DNA from: Ditylenchus dipsaci
Lineage: Eukaryota > Nematoda > Chromadorea > Rhabditida > Anguinidae
Assembly (NCBI GenBank): GCA_004194705.1
Contig: SADC01001278.1
Coordinates: 930,001-994,000 of the forward strand
DNA length: 64,000 nucleotides
Direction: 5' to 3'
Shown: positions 9,816 to 21,053 of the stretch, in pieces
Layout: every line of letters starts with the position of its first letter
Numbering within the stretch: position 1 is the first letter of the stretch
The notes under the pieces: model-generated
The model's database searches: none
What the model saw: only the letters and a program-made list of their open reading frames with translations
Told to the model about the DNA's origin: nothing
Made by a program: the position numbers and the translations under genes

Positions 9816-11226
9816 TAGGGTTGGACATTGGTCAATTGACCGGTCAATTAATATTAATTGACCGCTCGATAAGAAATCGGTCAATTGTTCCCTGCTATTT
9901 CCGAATTTATTTTACGGCATATTTGCATTTTTACTTCATTTTTATTCCGTTTTATATCGGAAAATGGATTAGTAATACAAATATTTCCCATTAACGAATG
10001 CTCTAGATACTGGACTATAGTCAATTATCCCATATTGGAATTCCCAATACAGTCAACTATCCCCTCAATCAACGCTTTCAGTACAGTCAATGATCGCAAT
10101 ACAGTCAATAATCCTAAAAGTTAACTCTCCCTGGTGCTAATAACAGAGTCGACAAAAAGAGTATTTTTCTACTCACCGCCCGCTCACAACAGCACGGTTG
10201 AACTTCCGTCAATAAGGGGTAAGTAAGCGTACTCCAGTGGCCAAGTACGTCTTTTGTACAGATCCAGGAAAAATCCCTCGTTGTCTTTCTTGCAAGTAGG
10301 TGCTCTAAGCAGATGAGCTATCGGGTCGACCCGGCCTTTTTCTTATTTATCTGCTATCTGCGTACCTAGGGGAGGGGCTAACCGGGCTATAGCCCCTCCC
10401 CCCGTCAGGATTTTTTAGCATTATTTAGCTTTTTTGCCATCTTTGCCCTCCTGTTAGAAAAACCTGGGTATACCTATGCTCACAGTTACGTTGAAAAGCC
10501 AAGGCCTGACTGTGAGACCGTTTGGTTCTAGTGCAGTATTTCATGGACCCGAATCTATGAACAGTTTTTCAAAACAGACGGTATGGCTCGAGATTTTTAC
10601 CAATTTCTGAGTGGCATCAAATGGGACCTGTGTATGTTCAGAAAATCAACTGATGCTTGTATGTTTCATATACACATGCATGGCTTCCATAGCCTGTCGG
10701 GTAGCGCAGGAAATCAGCTTTCTAATAACATATTGTTGTAGGGTTTATAATTAGTGAGTGTAAAATTTTTAACCCAAAGAAACAATTAGGATATTTTTAC
10801 AAAACAATTTTTGACTAAAATAGGCAAAATTAGGTAGGATACAGCTGTTTGTTCAGCAAACCCGACATATATTGTAGAGCAACTAAAAACGCACCGAAAA
10901 ATGCTTCGAAGTCTAGCAAAACAAAGTCTTTGCAGTGTTAAGCGACTGTTTCAAAAAAGTTGACAAATATTTGAAAATGCATTTTAACGGAAAATTTTTT
11001 CATCGCCAGACCAACCTGTAATTCTGACACCGGATTCATGTTTATAATGGTTTATTTTGCTATATGAACTGCTCTTGAAAATTAAAAGTCATCGTCAAAA
11101 TTTGAATTCCTCTCGAGACATAATTATTCAAATATATTTTTACAATTGACCGCTTTTCGGTCAATTGCTGTCAATTGACCGGTTAATTGACCGATTTTTA
11201 TTTGACCGGTCAATTGTACAACCCTA
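9816..11226. mobile_element. Nonautonomous hAT-like element, 1.4 kb, 8-bp TSD
   Basis: Begins TAGGGTTGGACATTGGTCAA and ends ...GTCAATTGTACAACCCTA. It is flanked by perfect direct repeats GCTGTAAC at 9808-9815 and 11227-11234. An 8-bp duplication and TAGGGTTG termini fit hAT elements. The motif GGTCAATTGACC / GACCGGTCAATT is repeated several times beside both ends. No transposase frame seen. It lies in the long intron between the exon ending at 9458 and the exon at 11490 of the ShKT gene, so it would be spliced out. Confidence 0.88.
10255..10337 (-). repeat. tRNA-like sequence inside the hAT element
   Basis: On the minus strand, ATAGCTCATCTGCTTAGAGC forms a D-arm-like GCTC/GAGC hairpin with box-A character, followed by an anticodon-arm-like TTGCAAG. 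The acceptor and T arms do not pair convincingly and no clear GGTTCGA box follows. Probably a tRNA-derived (SINE-like) fragment rather than a working tRNA. Confidence 0.3.
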
Positions 11227-11489
11227 GCTGTAACATAAAAACAGACAGTAGTGTCAATAAATGATACATTTATCGAGTTTTTATGTTATTTGAAAAGTAA
11301 ATAAATTATTAACCTTGGTTTTGCTAACTAAAACGGTAAAACTTTTTAGAAACACCGACCCTTTGTCGTAGAAATCTGTCCAAGAACGTGCAATTTGTGT
11401 CCTCAACCTACTGAGTGTACGGATAAATATCTTGCGTGAGTTTTTATAGTTTTTTTTAATCAAAATATACTAATTTATTTTAAAATCAG

Positions 11490-12128
11490 CTGCCGAGTTT
11501 GGGCTCGAAACAACTTTTGCAATCTGGTGATATACCGAGAGGAAACCAAGAGGCGACTTTGTGGGGCAACTTGCTGTATGTGTAATCGCAATAGTCAAAT
11601 AGCTAATCCACTATGTCCTATGTCAAATTCTACTAGTCCAACCACATTTTCTGGTTCTCCACCTACAGGCTCTACTCCTTCACCCCTATCTCTGGCCCAG
11701 GCTCTAGTATTCCTTCAGGATCCTCTCCAGTTGTCACTGGAAGTCAATCGACTACTTTTATAACTACTAGTTCGTATGAACTACTTGCAAATTCATCTGT
11801 ATCATCGGGCTCTGGTTCTATATTGCTCTCTACACCTTCCGTATCTCAGACCACTCAATCTCCACCTAGTGTTAAAACTCAGACCACTAATTCATCTAGT
11901 TCTTCAACCACTACACCTATGAGTACATCTGGTTCTAGCTTGACTACCCAGGCTTCTACAGTAGCTAGTAGCACTAGAAGGAATGGTCAGGTGCGACCGC
12001 GAGCTGGAGTAGGTCAAAATGGATCTAATAGAGCTAATCAAGGAGATAGTCCTATGGGACAAGGAGGTTTTGACCAAGGGGCACAAAGCATATCCGTTAG
12101 CACAAGACGTCCACGTGCGGGTCAATAA
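11490..12128 (+). CDS. 3' exon of the ShKT, Ser/Thr-rich secreted protein
   Basis: After acceptor ATCAG at 11489 the frame begins CRVWARNNFC and continues to ...KRRLCGATCCMCN. This is the second half of a ShKT domain (C-x-x-W-A...C...C-x-x-T-C-x-x-C), the form common in nematode extracellular proteins. A mucin-like Ser/Thr/Pro/Gly tail follows and the protein ends RRPRAGQ at stop 12128. The tail changes frame once: the two frames join if the C run at 11683-11686 has one more C. The first half of this domain should lie in a preceding exon; the half-domain at 9370-9458 also lacks its second half, so at least one exon in 9.5-11.5 kb is unplaced. ShKT domains also occur in enzymes and cuticle proteins, so no toxin activity is implied. 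Confidence 0.65.
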
Positions 12129-12299
12129 GAAGGTCACAGATCAAAATAAGAAAAGAACAATAACTTAAAACTTTTATATTTATCAATGGATAAAAACTAT
12201 TATTTGCAGCTTTAAACACAATTAACACACAAGACTTCGCAATTATGGATTGGAATTAGCAAACAAACACTTTTTAAATCAGTAAATAACACGAAGTAT

Positions 12300-12410
12300 A
12301 AGGTTTTTTTTTCTCAGTTTTCAAAAAAAAATAAGGGAGGGAGTGCACATCGAGATGCGAATATTTCAAACTCTTAGGTTCAATTCCCAGTGGGTGCACA
12401 CACTTTTTTA
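12300..12410 (+). repeat. Short tRNA-like repeat
   Basis: GTGCACATCGAG ... AGGTTCAATTCCCAGT ... GGGTGCACAC: end sequences can pair (GTGCAC/GTGCAC) and a B-box-like GGTTCAATTCC is present, but D and anticodon arms are missing. Likely a SINE-type remnant. Confidence 0.3.
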
Positions 12411-12479
12411 GCTTCTTTAATTTACAAGTTTGTTATCAAAATGATTTTCAGAACATGATTGTGAAACATCTGGAGCTGA

Positions 12480-13020
12480 TTTACAGGCTGAGACCTGCTA
12501 AATTTACGCAAATCGATCTTTCTTGGGTTTTTGTTTGACTGGTCCAATTGATATTTTCTGACTTTTTTCTACAAGTCACCCGGGGCGGACTATAGTATAA
12601 GTGATTTGCCCAAAATGGGGTTTTATGAACTTATATCAATGTTTTATGGCTTCAAATGGGTAGAAAACACAAAAAAACTATTGGAAAAGTCATTTCCCAG
12701 AAAAAAATTTTTACAAAATTTTTGTAAAAACCATGATACCCACCCTATGGTTAATATTTTAAAGGTACCTGGTTATCTATGAAAAGGTATCCTACCACGT
12801 TTTGATCACTGGAGCTGGGCAAAAAGTCTCTCTATATGCATTTTTGATCAAGAGTCTTGCTCGGAATTATGTCTAAGGTAAGTGAGTGCGCGCATCTCTA
12901 ACCTACAAAATTCTAGAATTTCATTTGAGCTATCATACAGAATAAAAGGTTATATGTAAATAGAGCTAAAATTTGAAAAATATCCAACGATGTCCACTTT
13001 CATGAAATCCCATACAGGGC
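12480..13020 (+). repeat. Dispersed repeat also present at 62290-62700
   Basis: Shares 'gggtttttgtttgact...ttgatattttctgact', 'aatttcatttgagctatcatacag', and 'aacgatgtcc' with 62290-62700 on the same strand. The 62.4-kb copy carries a TA-inserted MITE missing here, so this is the empty site (TA at 12931-12932). A TCTAAGGTAAGTG-family fragment interrupts this copy at about 12840-12900. Unknown class, noncoding. Confidence 0.6.
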
Positions 13021-13382
13021 TGTCCCGAAAATTTTCGGTGTTATTTTGGAACAGGCGTTTTTTAGTAATTTAAAACCTTATACACAACATTTTTTTCTGC
13101 TTCCCGTCTTCATTTTCAGTATATGGTTGTAAACGATCATATAAATTAAAATTGCAAAAAACGTCAGTTTCAAAATAATACCGAAATTCTACCCCTCAAA
13201 AGAACTCATTTCTTCCCAGGTCAAACATTTGTTAGCTACCTTATTTTTCGGAAATGTCTTTGGTGTGGAAAAATTTCTATCTGGTTCCCCATGAAATTCT
13301 GACTTTAAAAGTTCACTAAACCCGTTGAAAAGCATGATTTTCTACACATAGCTATGATAAATCAATCTTTATAAAATATATA

Positions 13383-13674
13383 TTTATTGGTCGCTATCGG
13401 AGAATCTGTTTCCCTTTTTTGCCTTGGTCTGCACAGTTGATTTTTTTCCATATTTTGACTTGGTCCCCCATGGTGTTTTTTTCAATGTTATCATGGCGAT
13501 TGAGAAGATAGTGGTGATTAAGATGATTATGGTTAGTATGGTCACTTTAATCACCATAATCACATTAAAATAAGATTAAAAAACAACAGGGGAGATCAAA
13601 GTATTTTTCACCAATAATGAACAGGGGGACCAAGGCAAAAAGGGGAAACAGATTCTCCGATAGCGCCATTTATT
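13383..13674. mobile_element. Foldback element with a GTGATTA inner hairpin
   Basis: Left arm 'cgctatcggagaatctgttt', CCTTTTTTGCCTTGGTC; right arm GGGGGACCAAGGCAAAAAGG, 'ggaaacagattctccgatag'. An inner hairpin (GTGGTGATTAAG ... CTTTAATCACCATAATCAC) lies at about 13510-13565. It sits directly 3' of the minus-strand Gly/Leu-rich gene. No target duplication resolved. Confidence 0.7.
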
Positions 13675-13724
13675 GTCAAATTTTCATAAAACCTATACAT
13701 TAAAAATACAACTATTTTTTTTAT

Positions 13725-14359
13725 TCATCTTCCTAAACCCAGTTGACTTAGTGCATTCAATTGAGCCAATCCCCCTGGTCCTTGAGTCAAAGCTGGGTTG
13801 CTGAGCAATGGATTGCTCAGCCCACTAAGACCTGTCATTCCATTGAGACCTCCACCAAGCTGGTTCAAACCAGTCAAACCAGTAAGTTGATTAAGACCAG
13901 TTAAGCCTCCTAAGTTTAATGTCGGACTTCGCTGCTGCACAGTTTGAAGGGTTTGTGGGTAAGTATCTAAACCATTTAAGAACAGAGGCTGTTTCAGAAG
14001 TGCAAACAATTACCTGCGCATTATTACCCACTCCCAATCTCTGAAGCAGTTGAAGAAGCTGAAGGTTAGTGTTAGTGTTCAAGCCTTGATTAACATTCCG
14101 ACCACCAAGTCCAGCAGTTCCACCTCCTGTTAAGAGACCATTGAGATTAGTCCCATCTATTTCTAGAGACACAGTTCCCCTCCAACGCCTGTGTTAATTC
14201 CTGGCTGCAATATAGGTCCAATAGGCTGGGGATAAGGCCGTAAAGGTATGTAGCCCCCATAACCGCGAAATCTATTTCCGCAACCATGTACTGGAACTAC
14301 TACGAAAAAGCAAAGAAATAATAATGTTAGGCTTAAAGCCCATCTTTTTGCATAATCAT
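13725..14359 (-). CDS. Secreted Gly/Leu/Asn/Gln-rich protein
   Basis: Two exons: 14359-14014 and 13966-13725, with a 47-nt intron (CAG|GTAATT...GGTTTAG). Translation starts MIMQ, with a signal peptide ending near VPVHGCGNRF, then a GYGGYIPLRPYPQP segment. A low-complexity body follows with repeats of GLTGLNQL and GLSGLSNPLLSN, ending LSQLGLGR. Length is about 195 residues. The reading needs one extra base at each of three runs: T5 14345-14349, C4 14177-14180 and G3 13957-13959; each exon length then fits. A 25-nt intron would avoid the third repair but is too short. The composition suggests a cuticle, eggshell or silk-like structural protein (inference). Confidence 0.6.
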
Positions 14360-14399
14360 ATTGCAAAACTTCAACCCATTTCGAAAGTTGGAAGGAAAA

Positions 14400-16025
14400 G
14401 AATAAGCTTAGCAAATACAAGAAGATCTGATAAAGAACTAAACCTAAAAGACCCCCTTAGTTTGTTCAACTGGTTATTGAACGTCACAATTGTTTTATAT
14501 GTTTATAAAATAAGTCGGTTGCAATACTTAAAGTGAGTAAAAATTTTGATGAAATTATTGATTGTGTTTCTAAAAGTTTGTTCAACGAATCTGTCAAGAT
14601 TTAAAAAATTGTGTTGCCAAGATATCGTGAAAGGCAAGCCACGCAAAAAGCCACCATTAGTCACACGGCGATTTAATTCACAGAACCATTTAGGATAAAT
14701 TTTATCTTATTGGTCATACAAATAAGTAAGTAATAAATTGTGTCAATTAATGTGGTCAACTTTGTCAAACCGATAAAAAATAATGTTTATTTAATAATAA
14801 CAACAATTAACTTTGACATAAATTTACTCATTCTGACCCTCTAAGATGTGCTAACCATTTTTGCTGGTTTTTTTTAAAAAGTTGCGATAAAATCAGGGTT
14901 CATTTATTTACTAACAAAGAAAATGTTTGGACTGCTCGACGACACAAGAACCCCAGCCCCTTGCCTAACAATAATCCGCATATTTTCAATTTTACCGGGT
15001 CCTGAACTCAGTCGAGTCTGTTCGTCGCTAAAAGCTAATTGACTGCGGGCTACAAGATTATGGCAGTATATTATCGTTAAGCGAGGGACAGTTTGAAGTA
15101 TTCCATTGCAATTTTAGTTTTCAAAAATTTATTTTAAATGCGCAAAAAAATAACTCCTGGCGTCAAGTGCCCTTATCACGCCCCAATATTTTGGGCAAAC
15201 TGCACTCACAATTATTTTATTGAGACACAACGATAATTGAAACATGACACTTGATTCATTGAAGAATACTTTGACAATTGACAAAAAGCGCGTCCTTTAT
15301 TAGTATTTCTAAATTAAGAAAAAATAACTGATTTATTAGTCTCAGAGAAAATTTCAGGCTCTACTGCTCTACCAAGCTCTACTGATTCCACTTTTTTGAT
15401 TTAGGTCAAGCGCCCAAAGATCTCGAGATCGACACGAAATTTTCCGATTTTCAGGAGATCGAAAAATATACGGCTTTTAAAAAAACTTTAAAAGTGACCA
15501 AAAGCCAAGCTTTTTCCAATTTTTTGAATTTCGGTCAGTTTTAAAAGAAATTAATTTTTTCGAGAAGTCCAGGCTCAACCCTCAAAACAAATTTATGACA
15601 TGGGTTTTGTAGCTCTTGAGCTGCGCTGAAACATGGTGCTAAGATGTTGTGTAAGCAGTAATCCCTAAATTTAACTTTTCATCACTGAAAGTTCTAAAAA
15701 TGCTTGAAACTTCTCAAAATGACCTCACAAGTGTTGGGAGCTAAATGTTGACTTATTTGAAACTATCCAGGTAAGTTATATATATATTCTTTGAAAGATC
15801 AAGAATTGTGCTACAAAACTGTATATTCTGATTTTTCATATAAAAGAAATCTGTAACTAAAAATGAGCTAGAAAACTCGGCGTTGAAGTGTTGATCCCTC
15901 CAATAAACTTTTGACCAGTTGAAGTGATTAAAATTCTCGTTAAGTTTTCAAAATTATTTTTATGTCTCTTCGTTTATTTTTGTGGTTTACCAGCTTTTTC
16001 CCAAATTTTATTTCCAGTTTACAAA
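14400..16025. other. Intergenic, no gene recognised
   Basis: Between the minus-strand Gly/Leu-rich gene and DHCR24. A copy of the dispersed word GTAGCTCTTGAGCTGCGCT is at about 15608-15627. The rest is AT-rich with scattered poly-T. AATAAA (minus strand) at 16031-16036 is the likely DHCR24 poly(A) signal, 58 bases past its stop. Confidence 0.5.
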
Positions 16026-16093
16026 AAAACTTTATTCAGCTACTTTGATTTTTCTACATATTTCTACTCAAAAACTTTGCATAATCTTTTTGT

Positions 16094-18252
16094 TCAATCC
16101 CTAGCTTTTCGACAAACTTTCTCATAAACACTTGGAAAAGCTGTTTTACAATCATATTTTGCTCTTAGCCAATCATACAAAGATGCATCAAACATTTCCC
16201 AAAACTCCGAACAAGACATATAGCAATCAGCATATAGCATTTGGAACCTGAAACTCAAAATATATTTCCCTAAACCGGAACCGCTGCTTTGAAAAACTAT
16301 TACCCTTGAGACTCTCTAACATATTTTTCCAATTTTCTTGTAGTGTGTGCTGGATCATACTTGGCCAAAGTGCAGTTACCATAAACTCCAATGTCTACAT
16401 ATAGCTTGTTGACCCCACTTCTGTTGCGGATCAAGCCAGGTTGAGAAGGCAAATTGAAAGGACACAACCAGAGAGGATAAACACAAACTTCAGAATCTAG
16501 TACTCTTACACTTTCTTCCAATTGGGCAGCTGGGAGCAAGAGGTCTTGAAGCACATGATGTCTGTCATACAAGTTCTTGATGGGTCTTGGCATTGTTAAC
16601 TTGAGCAAAGAGATCTTAGGGGACTGGCCCAACCGAGTAGGTAACGAAACAAAGGGTGGTTTCCAAAGGGTATGAGATCCTAAAGTCAATAAATTTTTTG
16701 ATAAAATGAGTGTAAAGTTGAATTGCCTGTATTTCCCAGAAAATGCTTTTGGAGTGTCGATGGTAGTAGTCTCGCAAAGGGATGTATTCCACAACTGTCT
16801 AAAATTCGGATTTAGAACTTTCATTATACTTTTTAGTGTACAGATAGATGCTTATTAGATTTCTTTGATATAAACACTTCTGAACTAGGGTTACCAAAAT
16901 GTCGGTCAAATACCATGACTTGATTTTCACTGAGATCCGAAAATACTTATTTTTTGTAAAAATGTAAAGGAATAGGTTTAGCTCTTATATTTCAATCTGC
17001 TCTTCTCTCGACTCTGACTACTCTGTTTATAAGTAATAGACCCTTCCTATTGTATCATTATTCACAATTTACCTTTTTTCCAGCAAGAATCTCTTCCACA
17101 TGCTTGAAAAACCAGGGTTTGTAAAACCGACCAATTGGATTGTAAGAAGCACTTTTGGGCAGCTCATCCTGAATCAAATCTATAGACAGCTCAAGCCATT
17201 GTAAAAAACTACCACAAAATATCCAGTCATTACGACACCCTCATCTTTGCTGAACTGAATTCCTTCTACAAACTCATTTTCAGTCATTCCGGATTCATCT
17301 CTGATCTTTTGACCCACTTCCTACAAATCTTGAATTGAATATTTGACTTTTCCGAAGTGCCTACCCTCAGAGTGAAACACGGGTAATAGGTCAGTCTGAC
17401 ATATTTCTGACAAGGAATAATCCTGAGAGTGGCCGCAGCCAGGAAGCCCAAACTTCCATGCGACCAAGGGATACCGTAGAAAAGTGACTGATGGTCACTA
17501 TTGGACTCTTTAGTAGCCACTACTAGTTCCCCATTAGCTGTTATTATCTCGTAGGAAAGGCAAATGTGCTGGAATAAACCATACTTCCGGCCAGAAGACT
17601 CCACTCCACACCCATTGATCATGCCTCCCACCGTCAGATCATCCAATTCTGGCACTATAGGGAGGGTGTAACCCAAGGGTAAAAGGAATCTGGTCAACTG
17701 ACCCATGGTTACCATAGGCTCAACTCGCACTGTTAAGGCTGTTTTATTTATCTGAAGAGGGTGGGTATGATTTTAGGTGGTTTAAAAAATTCCATACTTC
17801 CAAAATATCCACCAACTGATCAGTCTTGACACCTAACATGTGTTTTTTGTAGAGCGGGAACCGAAAACACATGGTCATGTAGCCGGCCCTAGCGGTGCAT
17901 AGCTTTTTTTGTCGACCATCTTTGTTCCATTGGCGAATCTGAAATTTTGCTTTTTACAAATGCACCTTGAGCTGGGCTCTCATATTTTGTAAAAGTTGAT
18001 AAAAACACAGACCTGTTTCTGAATAACAGCTACTTTTCTGTCATGAGCTTTTGGAGCTGATTGCAACTTGAAAATTATCCAATTCCTAGCAAAAAAGTAT
18101 GCCTCATAGACAAGACTTGCTGGTAAAATAAAGCATATGACAAATACCCAGCGGAAACGAAAAAGAAGAAATTCCAGAAGTCTTTCAATTAGAGGGATTT
18201 TTTGTTTACAAGGCAAGAGATTATTGAATTCTGCATGATAGGTAGCTGTCAT
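16094..18252 (-). CDS. DHCR24: Delta(24)-sterol reductase (DHCR24/diminuto), complete
   Basis: FAD-dependent ER-membrane enzyme reducing the C24 double bond of sterols such as desmosterol; nematodes need this step when converting plant sterols to cholesterol. Nine exons: 18252-18013, 17938-17798, 17751-17365, 17320-17213, 17168-17073, 16798-16727, and 16679-16304 with 16247-16094 (8 blocks resolved). About 524 residues, close to the animal length. An N-terminal membrane segment ([20 protein letters not shown]) precedes the FAD domain with [20 protein letters not shown] and [11 protein letters not shown]. Conserved C-terminal blocks are [45 protein letters not shown] and QMLYADCYM. Introns are 42-56 nt except two of 74 and 274. 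The intron after 16727 has a GC donor. One frame break needs one more base in the G run 16619-16622. Acceptor-like TTTAG lies 6 nt before ATG. Confidence 0.95.
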
Positions 18253-18536
18253 ACTATGCTAAACAGAAATTATAATTCGATTAAAAAATTCGGAAGTTAA
18301 ATTGAGCTATCAAATTATTGTTTTGAATGTCTACTTTTTTACATTTATTTTTTCAGCTATTTTTTTTTAATAAAAGTTAATTGTAATCGGAACTCTAAAA
18401 ATAAAGAACTTCTGGTCAGAAAGTGTCATTTTCGCCAGTGCTTATTGATTTTCGAGCACCAATAATAAGAATTTGACGTAAAATATCTAAAAGTCTAAAT
18501 ATTTTGGTCTCAAATGAAGGAAAAATCTTTTATATA

Positions 18537-18724
18537 CCATGGTTTTTGAGCGCAACGCCGTGTTTAAGATTAAAATTGGCGGACGACATTTATTTTCCGT
18601 CTCTCCCTGTACTCTTTCGTGCTATTTTTAATGACTCTAGAGAGTATAATGAGAGACGAAAGAGAGCTGTCCGAACCCCACCAATTCAAATTTTGGACAT
18701 GCTGTTGCGCTCAAAACCCATGGT
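18537..18724. mobile_element. Foldback hairpin with CGTCTCTC...GTACTCTTT core
   Basis: Arms start ACCATGGTTTTTGAGCGCAAC and end GTTGCGCTCAAAACCCATGGT. Inner words CGTCTCTCCCTGTACTCTTT and AGAGTATAATGAGAGACGAA pair. The hairpin at 60179-60301 shares this core with different outer arms. An 80-residue open frame across it is repeat-derived. Confidence 0.7.
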
Positions 18725-19778
18725 CCGGTTAGGAATTTTTCTATGAATCTTTAGGAATTTCTATCTTTGCTTTTAAGCTATTTCACTGATTTCGACCAAC
18801 TTCGCGGTCCCATAAAATAATTCAACAGATTTTAAAAAAATGATGGGAAATACTGGGTTTGGGCTAAGATATAGGTTATCAAAGTCAAGGGGACCCCTTT
18901 GTTAGCCCTCAATCACCCAACAATTTTTTCACTTTTAGATTGTGCTTAGTCAATCTGACCCAGCTTTAATCAGGCTACTGAACTACTTTTATATGACACA
19001 TCTCGGAAGTTAATGGCTCGTTGGAAATCACATGTCTCGCGCTACAAAATGGTATATTTACATTTTGAGGTGACTATTATAAATGTCACAAAAATGTCAA
19101 GTTAAAATGATAATAATGAACAATGACTTTTATTTCATTGTTGATCTGCTTGTAAATGAAAATATTTTTTTGACAGAGTGAATTACACATTCTAGTCAGA
19201 GTTACTATCTGAATCTCCAGAGATATACGTGTCGCAAAGAATATGGTAATGATTAGGACAAACAGGTTCGTTGCAAGTGTCACAGTACTAAAGTTTGAAA
19301 AATCATGCCTAAGCACAATTTAAAAACAAGGCTAAAGCGAATAGTATTAGGGAGAGGGGCAACGCCATTAGATAAGTGAATTTCACACTAGAAACAAGCT
19401 TGAGAAGTTAAAAATAATCCAAAATACAAAAAGGAGCAATTTACAGAACTATTTATTTAAAAAAAAGCATGCACAATATCTAATCATCTTTTTTCTGTGT
19501 GTCAAAACAAGAGTTGAAGGTAAGTTCAATCAGAAAGAAAATGACGGACTTTCTTATAAAAAAGGTAGAGAAATAGAGAAAAAAAATTCTTGAAATAAAC
19601 AAGTGCCCACACACAATAATACAAATCTAAAAAAGAAAGTGCTAGCAATTATGTTATCAATTTGTTAGGCGGCCTTGAATCATCGATTTTTCCTGTGTTA
19701 GTACTAGTTTTGTTAGAGATTGCAAATAAAGAGATAAAAACCTCAAATGTGCGATAAATGAACAAAGAACTTTTGTTT
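18725..19778. other. Intergenic, no gene recognised
   Basis: AT-rich. A 76-residue open frame on the minus strand (19086-19316) has a hydrophobic stretch but no splice or homology support. No repeat boundary resolved. Confidence 0.35.
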
Positions 19779-20160
19779 ATGGCTTGGTTACGTTGTTCGA
19801 AATTCGAATTAGAGTTCGGGTAAGAGGTGTTCATGTACTCGAAAATCCGAACCCGAACTCTATCTTGAACTCAAGGTTGTTCACGTACTTTGAGTTCGAG
19901 GTCGATCTTGAAAATCGCTCATGTATATAGCTTGGATGGCTCAGAATCTCACCCCAGAGTGATCAAAAGCCTTTAACAGTTAGTTTTGGGGGATTTAATC
20001 CAACTTATTTGCATGAACACCTTCAAATTCGACTTCGAACTTGAATTCGAGGTACGTGAACACCTTCGGGTTAGAGTTAAAGTTCAAGTTTAAGTTCGGA
20101 TCAGAAGTGTTCACGTAGCTAAAAACCCGAACTCTAACTCTAAGAACGTGAACAAGCCAT
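19779..20160. mobile_element. Foldback element with GAGTTCGGGTT motif array
   Basis: Ends ATGGCTTGGTTACGTT and AACGTGAACAAGCCAT are inverted. Inside, GAGTTCGGGT and its variants recur on both strands at both ends (near 19812, 19848, 19882, 20040, 20070, 20125), with GTTCACGTA words between. It matches the pattern of terminal motif arrays. No clear target duplication. The TTGTTCACG terminus resembles the element at 26706-27252. Confidence 0.7.
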
Positions 20161-21053
20161 TATTAGCTTAAAGGGTGCATATACTGTTTTCTTTGTATTG
20201 CTTTATCGAATTGTAGATTCTTAATCGAAAATGTGAATAATTATTTTATAAAAAATATATATGGTTTGTTTGCATATAAGATCCGACTATACTCTAATAA
20301 ACAAGAATTTGAAAATATGTTGACTAAAACTTGATTAGTTTGGTTACAAAGGCAAACCCCCCTTGCAAAATTCATTTTCAATCAAATTTTATAGCTTGTA
20401 ATTTGAAAATTTATCTTTACAAATCGACTCAGCTTGAGTTATCACGATTTTTAATTAGTGTCTTCTGTGATCTACAGTTAGTAGTTAGAGTCTGAAAGAC
20501 AAGGAAAACAAGCAAGAATGGTTTTTACCCAGCTCTTCGCATTATACACCAAAAAAAATTCGAAAATTTTAAAAAGCAAATTTTTTAAAAAGCAAAAATA
20601 GTTGTGAGCAAAATAAAGTCTTGAAAATTCCTGAGACATCCTGTGTTTATTAAAATTAAAACTATTTTTCTTGCAAAATAGTAAATAAGAATGGTGCGTC
20701 ACCAAAAAAATCATCAGATCAAATAAACAATATCTATCACATAGTTCTTTTAAACCTTCCTGACAGCTAATTCTAACCTTTGCAGCTTATTAAAATCATC
20801 TTTTACCAACACAAACACTACTTGCAGCTATAAATTTTGCCCTATTGTCGTTTTTCCAACTGATAAAAAATCTTTTTCACCTCACAAATGTCAACTTCTG
20901 TCTAATAAGCCTCTTTCGATGGAACAACATAGAAATGCAAGAGAGAAATTATCAGTCACATCATTTGAATAAACTTTCCGGACATCTAGTGTCAAAAAAC
21001 AAAAGCATTTAAAGCCTCTAAATTTGGATGTTGATTGCTTAATTGCTTTCTAC
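20161..21053. other. Intergenic / promoter side of the CUB gene
   Basis: AT-rich with no clear exon. A 78-residue minus-strand frame at 20478-20714 is unsupported. Confidence 0.35.

Noticed and set aside
10255..10337. Functional tRNA gene
   Set aside because: Only the D-arm and part of the anticodon arm resemble tRNA; acceptor and T arms do not pair and it is inside a transposon.
13967..14013. 25-nt intron in the Gly/Leu-rich gene, using acceptor GAAACAG
   Set aside because: It would avoid one frame repair but is far shorter than every supported intron; the 47-nt intron with TTTAG fits the gene set.
18504..18746. 80-residue open frame at 18.5 kb
   Set aside because: Lies entirely across a foldback element shared with 60.2 kb.
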